DNA of 64,000 bases from assembly GCF_016545825.1 (NCBI RefSeq), contig NC_052616.1, forward strand, positions 682,001 to 746,000, in the 5' to 3' direction. Source of the DNA: Eucalyptus grandis. Taxonomy: Eukaryota > Streptophyta > Magnoliopsida > Myrtales > Myrtaceae. The position numbers and the translations under genes were made by a program. Below the pieces are notes generated by a model, which ran no database searches, was not told the DNA's origin, and saw only the letters and a list, made by a program, of their open reading frames with translations. Shown here piece by piece: positions 48,813 to 62,395 of this stretch (within the stretch, counting starts at the first letter, position 1; each line of letters begins with the position of its first letter).

Positions 48813-51657
48813 ACGGAATAAAAGCCTGTATGAAAACATAGGTAAGCTTACTTCCAGTTTATACCGTACCAACTACTTGCCTATGCTTTGTAGTCATATG
48901 CCGTTCATGTCTGTAAGTACTAGTCAGCAACAGCTGACAAGTCAGCAACAAGTTATATGTGCTGCGTCATTATGGCAAATAAATTATGCATATATTTATA
49001 CACATGCTGACAAGATTTCGCATCACGTCAACTAGCATTTCAGAAAGAGGAGCTGGGTGGTTCAATTGTCGGTCTTAATTCTGTCTTTTTCATCCGTTCT
49101 ATTATTTCCCTCATAAAGAGCATTTTTCCGTGATGCTGGGATAATTGGATCTCACCCATGATTCAACAAATTTACCTGATCTGTTGAATTTATGCACATC
49201 CTTTTGCTTATCTAGTACTAGTTGGCGAGCTGAAACTTGTTTGTTGCAGGAAACTTTACCGGTTCAGATTGGAGAAGTGACTATGGCGACCTATTAATTT
49301 CAGGCTTGACTAGCACCAGAGTGAGGATTGTAAGTGTGGTCTCCATCAGGATCTTACCGTGTGAATTCTTCATTTGTTTGTGGTGAGAATTTTGGGGTAT
49401 GTAATTGCTTTTCCTTTCTAAAGAATGCAGAATCTCACTGCATGCTTAGTCACCAGATCCTTGGGGTTCCAATGTTCAAACTTGAGATGTGTCGGCTATA
49501 TGCTGAGTTGTATTTAAGGATTTGTTATCATTGACGTGAATCTTCCATTGATTTCTAGAATGCGTTCCAGAGTGCATGGAAATTGCCGCAAGGTTTGAAT
49601 GTGAAACTTCTTTTACCAGAAGAGAATTTAGATTTATTACAGACTGCCGAACTGTTTTTTATTGTCTACTCAACGGTAATCAAATCCTGGACAAGACGAG
49701 TTTGGATTTATTCACTTGCCGACATGACTACATCCACGAATCTCTTACTCCTACGGTTCTTTTTTGTACTGCTTATTTACATATTTGTCATCAGACTCAA
49801 ATGTTTATGACCGTAATCTCAACAATGGACGAGGCAAGACATTCGAAGCTTGTTCAATATCGTTTCCATGATCATCCCTTGAGTTGAGCCAGTCCAACTC
49901 ATTGAATGATAGTAGGTTGTTTATAAATTTATAGAGCGACCATTTTTTTATGCAAAAACTAGAGTTGCGGCAGTTTGAGGCGGAACTGAATATTTGAGTT
50001 CTCTGACATTAACCGTAGACCACTTATTCTGTAGTGGAAGAAATCAATCAACATGTTGGAAATCGCAAGACTATTTAAGCACCTAACGCGTGATCAACTC
50101 ATTGGAGGCCAGGGTTGAAATGTGTCAACCTTTATTGCTTGTCACCTCAATGAAAGTATTCGGTTCACAACTAAATTAGTTAATTTTCTTTTGCCTATTA
50201 CTCTGCCGCAATGTTGCGACCTTCGGTTTTTGCTCTGTTGCCAAAACGGTGCTAATTAGTTGAATGGGCGCATTTCTTTTACAGTTTCGAGTCCCTTCCA
50301 GGATTGTTATGGCCAACCGTATGCGCAAGAATGTAGCACGTGTCATCTTGGGAAATTTTAATGGTCTGAGGACTAGGAACTTATTAGTGAGTGGCCCTAC
50401 GGAAGAGCAACGCAATAGGGGGTTTGCAACGCGAAGCTTCTTTCGGCCAAGCGAGAAGTGGACCAATTAGACGCCATGCAGATTGCACATCTCTCTCCGT
50501 GGCCACCTTTTACTTGGATCACGCAACATGCTGATAGATAGCGTGTTCCTCTCTTTCCACTTTGCTAAGATAGGCAACTACAATTCTTTGTCTCCAAGAG
50601 AACGTCAGACATTGCAGAGCCAGATGTCGATCCCCACCAGCCACCACCCCCAGACATTTTTTAGTTCATAAACAAAATAGAGAAGATAAAACATAATGGG
50701 ATCCGTATTGACAGACCAAATATACAAATAGTAGAAGTGCTCGCTATGTGCAGTAAATTACATCAGAAGGAGTCGAAGGGCTGAGCCACATAACCCACCC
50801 ATCTTCGAGTCTCCCAACCCTCATGTGGGAGCCCCTGACTTCCCCTCTTTTTTTTTTTTTTTTTTTTTGGGGGGTATGGAAGGAGAAAACATTTCAAAAG
50901 GAAAAATTAAACGGCTGTGTTGATGTCATTGCGGTCAGAAGTAACATTAGAATCAGCGGCATTGTTCAGCAAGGGTCACCAATGTTGTCGTAAAATTCGA
51001 TCAGTCTCGTTTTGTTCTTTCTTCTTCACTTGACCTTGATCATGTCATTGGAAGAAGATCCTGCATTTCCAACACGAGGGAGAAAAAGAAATCAAGTGTC
51101 AGGTAAGTCAACCCGTCGTTTCTCTCGATCTAGACGTAGTACTCTCCCGATAGCGACGCATTATCCATACAATGATGAGCCCGCGTTTCATCTTACACGG
51201 ATCATCCAAAATCAACGACTTGCTATACTTATGGCATCCTATTCCTACCCGATGTCATGGCATGAAACTAGCATCCTTGCCTTCTTTAAGGTCATGGAAA
51301 ACATTTCACATTGTCATGAAAAGATCGAATCTGCTTCACTTCTTGATCGAAATTCCGTGCGATAATCTATGAGGACAGGCTATCCATTTTTAGAAAGAAA
51401 ACATGCTCTCTTTAGACTGATAAGCTACGTAAACTCATGGGTTCTAATCCAAATGATAAGAGTCAGACGAATATAATCCAAAACAGCAGGATGTAATGTC
51501 ACGCTCTACTTAAACGTCACAAATCCTAAGCAAACTCCTCCTAATTAGTAATTACGACTGTGGCTTAACTAAGCTTTTTGCTCATCAATGAATGCATCAT
51601 GCAACCAAACAAAATGCATTGATCCGCCGCCAAACTATAACACGAACTCTTTCGAAC
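48813..51657. other. Gamma-tubulin 3' region and intergenic DNA
   Basis: After the stop, ATAG/GTAAGC at 48841 and TTGTTGCAG/G at 49249 bracket a likely untranslated intron. A second GTAAGT (49330) and a CTAG acceptor near 49559 may bracket another. From about 50 kb I see no gene; a long T-run lies near 50848-50868. The NHL 3' untranslated region lies below 51658. Confidence 0.45.
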
Positions 51658-52386
51658 TTACCAACGGAGCAAGTTGATCTTGCATTTGGGCATCTCCCCG
51701 CCCTCCACTTCCTTCATCGCCACCTCCCCGCACTCCACATTCACCCTAACCCTCCCCACCTTCCACCCCTGTATGATCGCCCCCACGCTCGTCCGAACCT
51801 TCACCTTCACCACCAAGCTCTTGCTCCGGTACCCCGACCTCAGCTCCGCGCCCGCCCCGTCCTCCACCAGCTCGTCCCGCACCTCGGTCGTCACTTTCAA
51901 GCTCGTCACGTTCTTCTTCCCCTGGGTGAACCCGGGCAGGCTGTCGGACCCCAACTCGATCCCCCCGCCCCGGCCCAGGCTGATGTCCACGTCGGTCCCG
52001 CCGTAGTACAACCCCAGCTTCTGGTTTGGATTCTTGACCTCGACCCTCAAAACGGTCTGCGCCTTGAGGTAAGTGCCGTCCGGCTTAGCGGTCACATTGA
52101 ACCGGGGGATCCTGAACGACTGGAGGTGGAAGACTGGGATTTTCGGGCCGAACCAGAGATAAGATAGGGCGCCAGCTAATATGAGGACGCAGAGGATGAG
52201 GAATATGAGGACGCAGAGGCAGCAGCAACACGAGCGGCAACAGCTCCGGCGCTTCTTCCTCGGGTACATCGAAGGTGGCATGACCGGTTTGCGATACGGC
52301 TGTGTTGGGGGCTGTTGGACCACGACGCTCGGGTCTCTGTAGCCCGGTGGCTTCTGGAGCATCGGCTTTTGCGGCGGTTCGGCCAT
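51658..52386 (-). CDS. NDR1/HIN1-like (NHL) membrane protein, LEA_2 family
   Basis: This is a single-exon gene of 242 residues, starting MAEPPQKPM. A Pro/Gln-rich cytosolic head is followed by a basic and Cys-rich stretch (residues 43-58, RKKRRSCCRSCCCC), then one membrane span at about 57-78. The extracellular LEA_2 domain follows, with the family motif NPNQKLGLYY. NHL proteins are plasma-membrane proteins, some of them needed for resistance or stress signalling; most have no known activity. The Cys cluster beside the span is a candidate for palmitoylation, which is an inference. The frame is rich in G and C at third positions. An upstream in-frame extension exists, but the ATG at 52386 gives the typical start. 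The exact subgroup is uncertain. Confidence 0.87.
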   Translation of the reverse strand: MAEPPQKPMLQKPPGYRDPSVVVQQPPTQPYRKPVMPPSMYPRKKRRSCCRSCCCCLCVLIFLILCVLILAGALSYLWFGPKIPVFHLQSFRIPRFNVTAKPDGTYLKAQTVLRVEVKNPNQKLGLYYGGTDVDISLGRGGGIELGSDSLPGFTQGKKNVTSLKVTTEVRDELVEDGAGAELRSGYRSKSLVVKVKVRTSVGAIIQGWKVGRVRVNVECGEVAMKEVEGGEMPKCKINLLRW

Positions 52387-53794
52387 TTGGCGGCTCTTCC
52401 GGTTCGATGCTCTGTTTCTACATTGAAAGCAGAGCAACAGAATCAGCGCAAAATGAGCACGTCATGCGGACGCTGCCCGCGATAAAAAAAAGTGAACTTT
52501 GAAACGCGAAATAATTCATCGAGAAAGAGAAAACAACACTGCCAATGCCCGGATGAACGAAGCCGAGTCAAACAGGGAAGCAAAAATTGAATTCTCGCTC
52601 TTGCTCTGTAACTGAAGGCGACCTCTGTAATTTATTGAATGAAGCTCGACACAAAATGACTTCTATATTATATATAAAAGAAAGGGTAGATGGACGAGCT
52701 CACTCAGAAAAGGAAAAGAACAGCTTTGTGTAGATTCATTGGAGAGAAACACAGACACGGCATCACGTAGGCACATGCCTGCCCTGTCTAAATTCTCGAA
52801 AGATTTCGATAATGTGATTCCTGAATCAAAGGGATGGAAAATCTATGGGCCAGATAAGAAAAAAGCACGCGTGAAGCATCATCTTGGATGGCATGCGGAG
52901 AGATGCAGACCTTTCGGAAGAGATGGAAGCGATTCGACACAGAACAGTGCCGAATTCTGCAGAAACGACGAAACCGATGGAAACCCAAGTCGGTCTGGGA
53001 GAATGCAACGGGAAGAAAAGATCTTGACCCGATGAAAAGGTGGTGGATTTCACGAGAAAATTAATAACGAGATGAAAATTAGAGAGAGAGAGGAAGCTGA
53101 AGCGAGAATCTAATGGGGGGGTGGTGGTGAAGAAATATGAGGAGAGGGGGGAGGGAAGGGAGGGGACAGGAAAGCAGGGGACGTCGCATTCGAATGGGGA
53201 AGGAGCAGTGGCAGGAATTCGTTCGCGATTTCCACGCGCGCGGCGCTCGCCCGCTGGCTTGACGCGACACCTTGTTCTGCCGCCCGACGTTGCTCTTTGT
53301 CTCGTTCCATCCTTTCCTATTATGATCTCTTTCTTGTTATTCTCTGGTTTTTGCCGTTGAATCGTCCAACATTCCTTCGGATTTTGTTAACCAACGTCTC
53401 CTAAATTCTTGTTAATTGACTAATGATCGAATCTAGAAGCTTTCACCGCATTGATCTTTTCTCTTTTATTATTGGATTTACACTCCATGGCTTGACGGGA
53501 ACACGATCTTTAATGGATCACCTACCTAAATCGAGCTTCACAATGCAATATATTACAAGGAAAAGATCATAATGCGAGGCCATTTATCAATGTAGGAAAT
53601 GGGTGAATGGATATATGAACGAAAGACACATAGGAGTTTAGGACTGCTTATTGTTATGTTTCCATTATCCCCAAAATATTTAGATATTAATTATTTTCGA
53701 AAATGAAAACATTTTGCATTAACTAATTATTTTGGGCAATATAAATGAGCACTTTAAGGAGGACACTTTTCAAATTATTCATTTTTGGCAAAAC

Positions 53795-54655
53795 GGGCAA
53801 AATTGTTTAAAAACTTTAAACCAATACACTTTTGCCAATTTCATGATAAATTTTTAATTTTGCCAATTGAATTTTTAATCTTTTCAACTTTTGCTATTTG
53901 AGTCAATTTGATCAATTTTTATTGACAATTACTAACATGGAGGTTGTGCATCCTACTTGACACACTAATGTTAACGTGGATAATTTTAAATTATTTTGAT
54001 ATTTTTTCGCACTTTTTATTAATTTTTTATTTTGATTTTTCTTTGTTTCCTTTTTTTTTCTCTTCTTTTTTTTTTTTGCCCTTTTTTCCTTTATCTGCCA
54101 TCATTGGGCCTCGTCTGAGGCCCAATAGCCTGTAGAAGTCGCCAACCTTGGGTAAGGAACGCCAGTGCTTGGGCAGGGTTGCATGGGCCATCCTGGCTTG
54201 GTGAGGGTTGCCAGGGAAATCTCGCCAAGGCAAAGAGGGTGACCCTCACCAACTCAGGCCTAGGCGTCCCTCACCCAAGGGCGGTGAGAGTGCCCTCACT
54301 AAGGCTAACAAAGAGAAAAAAGGGAAAATCAAAAATAAGAGGGACTATTGTTGTCGAATCTATTAATAGCATTCAAGAAAAGGGAAAAAAATGTAAAGAA
54401 AGAAAAAGAAAAAAAAATTAATAAAAAAATTTGAAAAAAAAAACTAAAATATAATTAAAAATTATTTACATCAATATTAGTTGTGCCATATAGAACTAGC
54501 CAGCATCTACATCATTGATTATCCGGCCAATTAACTGGATAAACTCAATTGACAAAATAAGAAAAAGTTTATAACTCAATTGATATAATCAATATATTTA
54601 GGAATGAATTGATAAAAATATAATAGGTTTAAGACATTTTGGACAATTTTCTCCC
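53795..54655. mobile_element. MULE-like non-autonomous element, copy 3
   Basis: The left end GGGCAAAATTGTTTAAAAA matches the reverse complement of the right end GGGAGAAAATTGTCCAAAA. Subterminal blocks with TTGCCAATT-type words are also inverted. The core at 54090-54310 has GC-rich GCCAAGG/CCCTCACC words resembling the core of the copy at 27434-28018. Long A/T runs flank the core. No transposase is seen. Confidence 0.6.
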
Positions 54656-55677
54656 ACCCTAGTGAAACATGTGAAACCTGACATATCTTTACAATGATGT
54701 ACGTGACATCCATGAACATATGAGAAGGTTGTGTTGAGATGAAACCCTGAAATGGGTAATTAAAAAAAGAGCCGGAGACACTTAATATATAGTCTAATGT
54801 AATCTCACCAGATCACTTAATATCTATTTTTTTTTTCAGTTGGAAAGAAATTGATACCTGGCCTTGCTCTATTTGCATCAGCAGCTACGTGCCTCCTGAT
54901 ATCTCCTTGTCCAGCTATAATATTAAGAAATTGTCCTCTTCATTTTTCCTCAGCGCCAAAAATATTCGGCCAACCTTATAACAACTCAACAGTCACGACC
55001 CTTATTTATTTATTTGAGTTTTCAGTTTCCTTCTTTAGGATGGTATTTTTCAAGAACCATATTAATATGCATCTAATATCTAAAATATCCATAAAACCCA
55101 TGAAAAATCACCAAGTTTATGGCGTTGGATCACTTTCTGTGGTTTTTAGTTTATTGTCAGATATAGACAAATCATTTAAGGCTGGCTCTTGAATACATAA
55201 AGCATCGTACATGTGGGTTTTTTTAATTTTTTTCTTGTTCCTTTTTCTTTTACTTCGGTTGCCAAAGTCAAAGATTATAAACTGGGAAACTGATTATCTA
55301 AATGCGGTAAAGATTGAACTTACAAGTAATTGTATTCTCAGAAAACGTGAAAATGCATAAGAGTTGACATTGGAGTCAATGAAGAATTAAAAGATGATAT
55401 GAAAGAGCGGCTCGAAATTGAAGGTTCAGTTTTAAGTTGTGTCCTCCATCTTTGAGGTTAGGCTAGAATCGGCGGTCGTGCTTTTACAGCACCGTCTAAA
55501 CCATCTACTCTACAGAAAGGGAAAGGCTGGAACCTTAAAAGGATATTCAGAGACAAACCCTTCAATCGTGACATGGTATGTTGACTTCTACATATGACTA
55601 TATGAACTATGAAGATGTATAAAATCTCAAATTTTGAAGGCCTCTGCATATCGTTTCCTCACGACGATAAGGGAGGG

Positions 55678-55698
55678 GAGAGAGAGAGAGAGAGAGAG
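55678..55698. repeat. (GA)n microsatellite
   Basis: About 10 GA units in the 3' flank of the epimerase-like gene. Confidence 0.85.
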
Positions 55699-56086
55699 GC
55701 TCCCACGCTACAACTTGCAATTCCCAGTTTATTCGATGCAGATTTTCATATGAAGCCACTCGCGCAAAATTATTACAATTCGCTCTGCACCGACCACCTC
55801 CGAAGTCGAAACTACTGAATCTGCCAGCCTCGCCAACAGTGTCCCCAACAGAAAGGGTGACCTGAGGGCCACACTTCAGGAGGTGGAGGTCTCAAACTCG
55901 ATTCCTCTGTATAGAATGCACGGACTGGTGCACCGACACTATCACTGGAGAGTTAGGTGTAGGACCATCAACCATCCCCAGGCCTCCGGGTCGAGGACAG
56001 GTCCAAAGGGATGCCTGGGGTTGGCTCTCTGCCATCAGAAACAGAACAGGAAAAACATAAATACGGCTGCCATGACTTCGGTATCT

Positions 56087-58834
56087 TCAGAGGCCTCTGG
56101 TTTGGAAATCAAGGTGGTCGCTACAGAAAGTAGAGCGGACCACAGAGAGATCCAATCTTCCAGTCCACTCTTCACCTGGCTTCAATGTGATTGGCTTCTC
56201 TATCACTGCACCATTAACGCAAACCATCTGTTTGTACTCCTCATCGCCAAAATCCACCATCGCCTTCGATTTCCTCTCCCAGGGATTCCATACAACTGCA
56301 TATTCAAACAAGATAACCAATTTACTGCAACTTGGAGTTGACTAGTATCCAGCAATCGCATCTGTTTCTCTGCAATCTCTCAGGTTCCAGTAACCCTGCT
56401 TAATGTTCTAGGAGTATGTAATAAAATGCAAAGACATTTTCCTTAATTGGAAGGGCTCTTACCAACATCTGGCAGACCTTCCTTTCTGATCACAAAAGTT
56501 CGCTTCCGCTCATGATCAAGAACTGCGATTACATTTGGAGAACTCAAGTAGATTCGATCCACCTACCAGAATTGGGTGAGGCAGAAAAACGTACAAATTA
56601 TAGGCTGTATAGAGGCAAGGTCATCAAAATGCAGGTAGAGGCACTATCAGAATACTTCAACACACAGGCATTGTCACATTTCCTCATTCTCTCCGAAGAA
56701 ATTAGTACAAATTCATGAAGAAGACTCCCACTGAGAACCAAAAAACTTCAAAGAAAAGGCCCTCTTTAAGTTCTTCAGAACCATTGAAGAGGCTACTCCA
56801 TTTCTTGCTATTTGGGAAATTCAGAACTCCAGTGAATATGAGGCTCTTTACTCTTTTGCATGAAGTTGGCTATAACAAATTGAATCACATAAAAACTTCA
56901 ATGTTTACCTCTGATTCAAAAGTTATGGCATCCCCCTGTTCTGTGAAGCGTTCCCTTTGGCGAAGGTTGTCTAGATAGTCAAGCGTCTCCAAATTTTCGA
57001 TTCTCACTTCACTGAAACAGATGTACATTCAATCCCTTTATTAAGTGCAGAATGAACTTTTTTTTTTTAATCATTTAAAAGGAAAATAAAAATTGGCTGA
57101 ATTTGGTGGGGTACATCTAGGGCAAGAAGCAAAGGAATACTATAATAAAAACCTTCATGCATTTAAATGCTAAACAGTGTGTTGCTGCAGGTCCCTAAAT
57201 AAAACGTGCTTGCTTGAACTCCAAACATTACGATATTAGAGGTCTCCAGACCTATGATTGCCTAATTGTCATAGCTATTTCATATTTGACATTCAGAGTA
57301 AAACTTTTCGGTGACCGTAGATAGTGGCCTCAAACTCATAAGATCAAAGCATATTCCAGAAAAATGTTGATGGAAAAAAATATGTTACCCTGGAAAATGA
57401 GCTTAGAGAACCTATGTCAGGCCGGTTCTTTAGATTATCATATTACTGACGGTAGTAAAAAGCTCATCTATGGCCAATGACAAGATGATTGGCAAATAAT
57501 GGTCCATACCTGATGTCAGAAACTGATAAATATGTGTGATAAGCGAATGAGAAACTAAATGCCTTTCCATTGATGTTTCTGACTCGTGATATTAGGCTCA
57601 GATCACCATTGGTTGCAAGGCAAACCCGAAGGCGAAGCTCAAAACTGAAACAAGAGATCTAAAAAGGATCAGCAGGAGCCTTTGAACAATGATGTTTCAT
57701 GCCATAGGTTGAACAAGAAGAGAGAACAAGAATCGTAAGGCATGGTATTGAGTGTGGAGCTTGCAGATAAATACGATTGAGCTTATACCTGTGAGGCCAA
57801 CCCTTCATGTCTTCTTCAGAAGGCTTAAGCAATAGGTCTATGAAGGATTTGCCTTGAGAATCAGTGGAGGGCAGGGGTGGAGGATTATCATCAACTGTCC
57901 AAATTTTGTTCCTAGCAAAACCATGCTGCTCCAGCACTCCACAATTGCCAAACTTCAAAAGTTCAAAAAGAACTTGAGCTAGAAATGTTCAACATTGAGT
58001 CCTTTATGAATGTTGGATCAAAATATGAAGAGTACCTGAGGAAAACATATGGGAATTCCTCCCCTCACTGCTTTGGGAGGCTTAAAAATTGCCTGCAGTA
58101 GAAGATAATACGCAAGCAAATCAGTCTGAGATTATACTTGTAGATATTGACAACATTGCCTCCTCGCAGGGATTCTTGCTTTAGATTAGCCCAGAAAACA
58201 AAGAAATAGCAGCAATTCATATTGAACTCAATCAGATTGGGTCATTCTCAAATTTCCTTGAATGTCATGAGTTAAAGAATGGAAAGCATTAATCCACAAC
58301 AACCTAACACATTAAATGTTGACGAGCATTAAGTTCAACTAAAAGCACAACCATTATTTAGATGTTCCAAGCTCACATTGCTACACCCACTGTATTAGCA
58401 GAGTGCTTTACAGGCGCATAAAGACCGAAAATTAACACACATTAACTTCTGCAACTTATAAGAGTGGAATTAGCATTGAGCTCAAAGATTCCAACAAATA
58501 CAACGAGTCGCACCTTAGTACTAGTAAATAGGAGCTCTTCACCTTGCTCATTCCTCCATGATGTGACCTGCGCTCCGTGCATGCTAACCTACACAGACAA
58601 AAACGAGAACACCCACAGGATTTAAGAAAGTCAAGCACGACCAAGCATACAAATTACAATACTCAGTGCAAAAAATTCAAAATCTCAGCATAATCATCCC
58701 ATACTGAAATGCACGATACCCACCCGCACTGAAGCCCCTTGTGGACTCCGAAGCACGATATGGTCAATCCCATTCCATTCCTTTGTCATTTCGACTGCGG
58801 CTTTACAATCCCACACAGCAGCAGAATGCCCCAT
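56087..58834 (-). CDS. Glucose-6-phosphate 1-epimerase-like (aldose 1-epimerase fold)
   Basis: Eight minus-strand exons: 58724-58834, 58514-58588, 58036-58092, 57789-57952, 57510-57644, 56909-57011, 56463-56562 and 56087-56295. They join in frame to 317 residues, the normal length for this family. Seen along the chain are HGAQVTSW (His41), GGIPICFPQFG, QHGFAR (His91), FAYHTYL (His172) and EEWTGRLDLSVV near the end. The two later histidines fit the catalytic and sugar-binding histidines of hexose-6-phosphate mutarotases. The enzyme interconverts alpha- and beta-glucose 6-phosphate, helping flux into glycolysis and the pentose phosphate pathway. The start MGHSAAVWDC is the first ATG after a likely leader acceptor (TACTCTAG). 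Substrate choice among hexose phosphates cannot be read from sequence. Confidence 0.92.
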
Positions 58835-61800
58835 TTCGATTGGAAGATAAACTTCTGTTGCTAGAGTACGAAAAAATTCAGAGAAAACTGGCACTTAAGG
58901 ACAGGAAAGAATTACTGAATCCGCCCTATGACAGAAACATTAGAGATACATCAGAGGCTTCTCTAGGCAAGAAACCGGTGAACACGTGAACTAAAAGCTA
59001 ATTTCCAACCACCACTTGCTTCCTATTTATCCTCAGATCCAATAAAAAAAAGCCCGATATCCCCAGAACCCTCAATTGCTTAGACAAAAACATAAAGAAA
59101 CTCCATTAGGATGATAACATTTGGCAAAACCCCGTAGACCCAAACCACTATCTATCCTAGGAATCCTGAACAAATGCCCACATATGTCAACATACCATTA
59201 ATTGCTGACACTGAAAGGAGAGAGAGCCATCAGATGAGCTGTTAGCATCGGTGGCACTTTAGTTTCTTCAAGCTTCAAACTTTCTATAAAAAGATTGAGA
59301 CTTGGTAAAAAAGCAGCAAATCCACAGCCCAAAAGCAGATGAAGAAGAGACTTTTAATGCCAAAAAGGTTGAAGCATTCGGTTCAAGAGCACGGATCTAT
59401 AATTCTTCCTCCGAACACCCCAAGAGAATAACAAATCAGAGAGAGCGAGGAAGAGAGAGAGAGGAGGAAGGTTGAATGCAGGAATTCATCAGAGAAAGCT
59501 TTTCTCTGGATATATAGAGATGAATATAAAAGTCACGAAATTTAATGCGAAAGCAATGCCCATTCAGAACTGAAATGAAACGCCAAAGAACACATGCGCT
59601 GAATGAAGTGGCCTTTTGGCTTAAAGAATTTAATATGCCCAAGAGCTCCTCCTAAATACTGAAACCAAAATCTGAAGCAACGAAAGGAGGAGGAAAGGAA
59701 AGGAAAGGGCCGCAGCGGATCGCTGGGAGGGAAGGACTTGGGCGTGTTTGTGGAAGTAAGGGAAGTAAGGGAAGAAACGTGAAGATACGAGGTACAGGTA
59801 CGTTGCACGAGCAGCCAAATTTTTTGAAACGAAGGGATTTTTGAGATGGGACAAGTTGGACGTTTTATATTGCGTTGTGATCAGTAGATTTTTTTTTTGG
59901 TTTTTGGGTAATTTCCCTCCTCCCTTACGTTAGCAAATTTTCCAGATACATTCCAAGGAAATAAACCCCAAATTCGACGTGGAGTGCCATTGCAACGAGG
60001 GAAAAGAAAAAGGGTAAAAATTCAAACGGATGGTTATGGTTGAATTGGGCATGAAACAGACTCTACATTATATGACCAAATAGGAAATGGAGCTGGATTT
60101 ACCCAGAAACTAAGTTGGCCACGGTACTATGCTTAGTATATCACTCTTTTAAGCATTTAAGAGTTGTTGAACCAGAGCCTATCGCTAGGCATAACATCTA
60201 GCTAGACCCAATTTCATAAGCTGTAGTCTTATTTTTCTGTATTTTTGGTGGTGGCCGCATCGTGGGTCGTCCATAATCTTGTCTAATACTTAAGAAACCA
60301 ACGAGTTTCGGCTTGCTAATACAGCTTCTCGACCCCCTCCCAGTTTTGTTCTCCCATAACAAATTCAAAATTGAGGACGAGTTCTCTTCCAAAGCTCGAA
60401 TTACAAGTCACGAGACATGGGGACTAGTGTAAGTCGATCCCAATTTCCAGCTTTCGGGTTTAATGTTTTGGCCGCATCTGAACTGAAGACCGCCATGTCC
60501 TGGGACGTCAAATGACTTTTATCCAGATAGGGGTATCCTAATGTGTAGGAGAAGCTGACATGTGAAGCAGAGCAAGTGGGTGGGAGGAGACAAAGGTGGA
60601 ACACTTTAATGGAGCACGAACCAAGAAACCTAAAGCTATAGCCTGTAGGAGGAAAGCTGGAGCAGCCCCCCCACAAGTCGTGGTGGACGCACGTGAGGCT
60701 TGGTTGGTTTCTCCAACTGGAATTTGGTTGAATGCATCATGAAAATAAAGCGGGGAGTCAAAGATGACTTGCTTTTCTCGGGAGTGGAGTGTTAGGAAGG
60801 ATCACGTGCGGCGGAGGGGGCGATGAAACCCCGCGGTGATTAAATTAATGGGGAAATGGAGAGAAATTCAATTCAGAGGAAAGATCGAGGAAACTGAGGA
60901 TTTTTCAAAGTGGGTCATGAGTGAAAATCCGCATCATGTGGCTGGGACGAAACTTTAAACCCCTTTTTAAGTGTTTCAAAGTTGCAAAATCATTTTGTAA
61001 TTGATAAGCATTTCTTACTGCTGCTCCAAGACATGGGGCAAATCCCACCACAAGCCAAGCAAATCTTCTCGCACAACTCCATGGAGCAAACTGTTAAACG
61101 ACATAATTATCATCCTGAGGACAATTGAAAACCACAGCAATCAAAGATGGACTAACTAACATCTCCAAAAATTTCCACCCCAGGGAAACAACCACGGCGC
61201 GCCCCAGACTACATTGAGCTAGAAACTGCTCAACTAAAAGCTTATATTCCGATTCAAGCAAATCTGGGACGGTGAAGCAGCAACCATTTTGTTCCTCAAT
61301 GAAGCCTTCCTCTCAAATGCAGCATTTAACAGCAAATCTCATGCTATGGAAAACTTAATCTAATTTGCTCATTATTTGCTCTTCCTACATGATAAAGGAA
61401 GTCATCCCAGGTCAACTCAATCAGAATAGTAACAAAACTATAGCTCCCTTGGATCTGCTCTTGACCCAGTCAAACTCAGAGTCCCAACTGCCATACTGCC
61501 CGTCAATCAAACAAAGAAGCGACAGTGCTCCGAACAGTAGAGAATCAGAGGAGAACATTAGAGGAAGCAGTACCCACTACCTTGTCAGCAACAGGGAGTA
61601 TAGTTTTTCATGCGGAATATGAACATTTTCGTCAGTTGCGTGGATCACTGGCACCGCGAACCCTACCATCTGAATAGATTTCTGCCTCCGAAGGTCCAAG
61701 ATTGATGGATGAGCACACGCAAAGGTAGCCTTTCATGCGAAACAGAACCCTTTTTTTAGTACCTCCAGGATCCGAAATAAACCTTGGGAGGAACAAAACG

Positions 61801-62395
61801 CATCTGACTAGAAGAGAAGACAATTATGAAGGACGATGAGAAGGGCCAGGCAGCGACATGTGGGCACAAATCTGTACCCTTTTCTTTTGCTTTTGAATGG
61901 AAAGTGAAGGAATGGCTTTTTTGACCCAAGCAAACAAAGAAAGCTGCCACCAAGAATCCTTCATCGACATAAGCTACTGTAAAAACGAGGCACCGTGCAC
62001 CCGCAAGTCAACTTTGAGGTAGAACCAGCAAGAGAGTCGAGTAAACATTGTCAAGTTGGCTTCAAAATGAAGTAGAGAACAAGCTTACTCACAAGTGGCA
62101 CGATCTAATTACATGACATTAGTCCACAGTAATAACCGTAAAAACACCCAATTACGAACCAAATCCAAATGTACATAGCCTCTGGGACCATCACGGCATT
62201 CCGAACATGATAAAAAAAGCCATCAGTTCTGCCATGAGAGAACTATACTACAAATAAAATTAGAGTCCTCATATTCTTGGATGCTAGCTCTACCCAGCTA
62301 TCCCATCCTTCTCCTGTTAGCTGTGACATTGATTTCGAAATTTTCCGAAGCTCAATAAGTAAGGCAAACTATATAACATAAATTAGAAAGAGCTG
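58835..62395. other. Epimerase upstream region and GBF-like 3' flank
   Basis: No supported gene. A polypyrimidine-AG acceptor just above 58834 suggests a leader intron, with a non-coding first exon perhaps near 59.4-59.85 kb, where GA-rich sequence occurs. Between 59.9 and 62.3 kb I see only unique non-coding sequence. The bZIP 3' untranslated region lies directly below 62396. Confidence 0.45.

Larger units (their letters stand above)
52387..56086. other. Intergenic: NHL promoter side, MULE-like copy 3, epimerase 3' flank
   Basis: No supported gene. The NHL upstream region extends to about 53.3 kb and includes purine-rich runs near 53100-53170. A transposon-like element occupies about 53795-54655. 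A GA repeat lies at about 55678-55698. Confidence 0.5.

Noticed and set aside
51592..52167. 191-codon open frame on the plus strand
   Set aside because: It is antisense to the NHL gene, has Pro/His/Leu-rich composition produced by the GC-rich coding strand, and shows no domain.
52739..53035. 98-codon plus-strand frame upstream of the NHL gene
   Set aside because: It lies in the NHL promoter or leader on the opposite strand and has no conserved motif.
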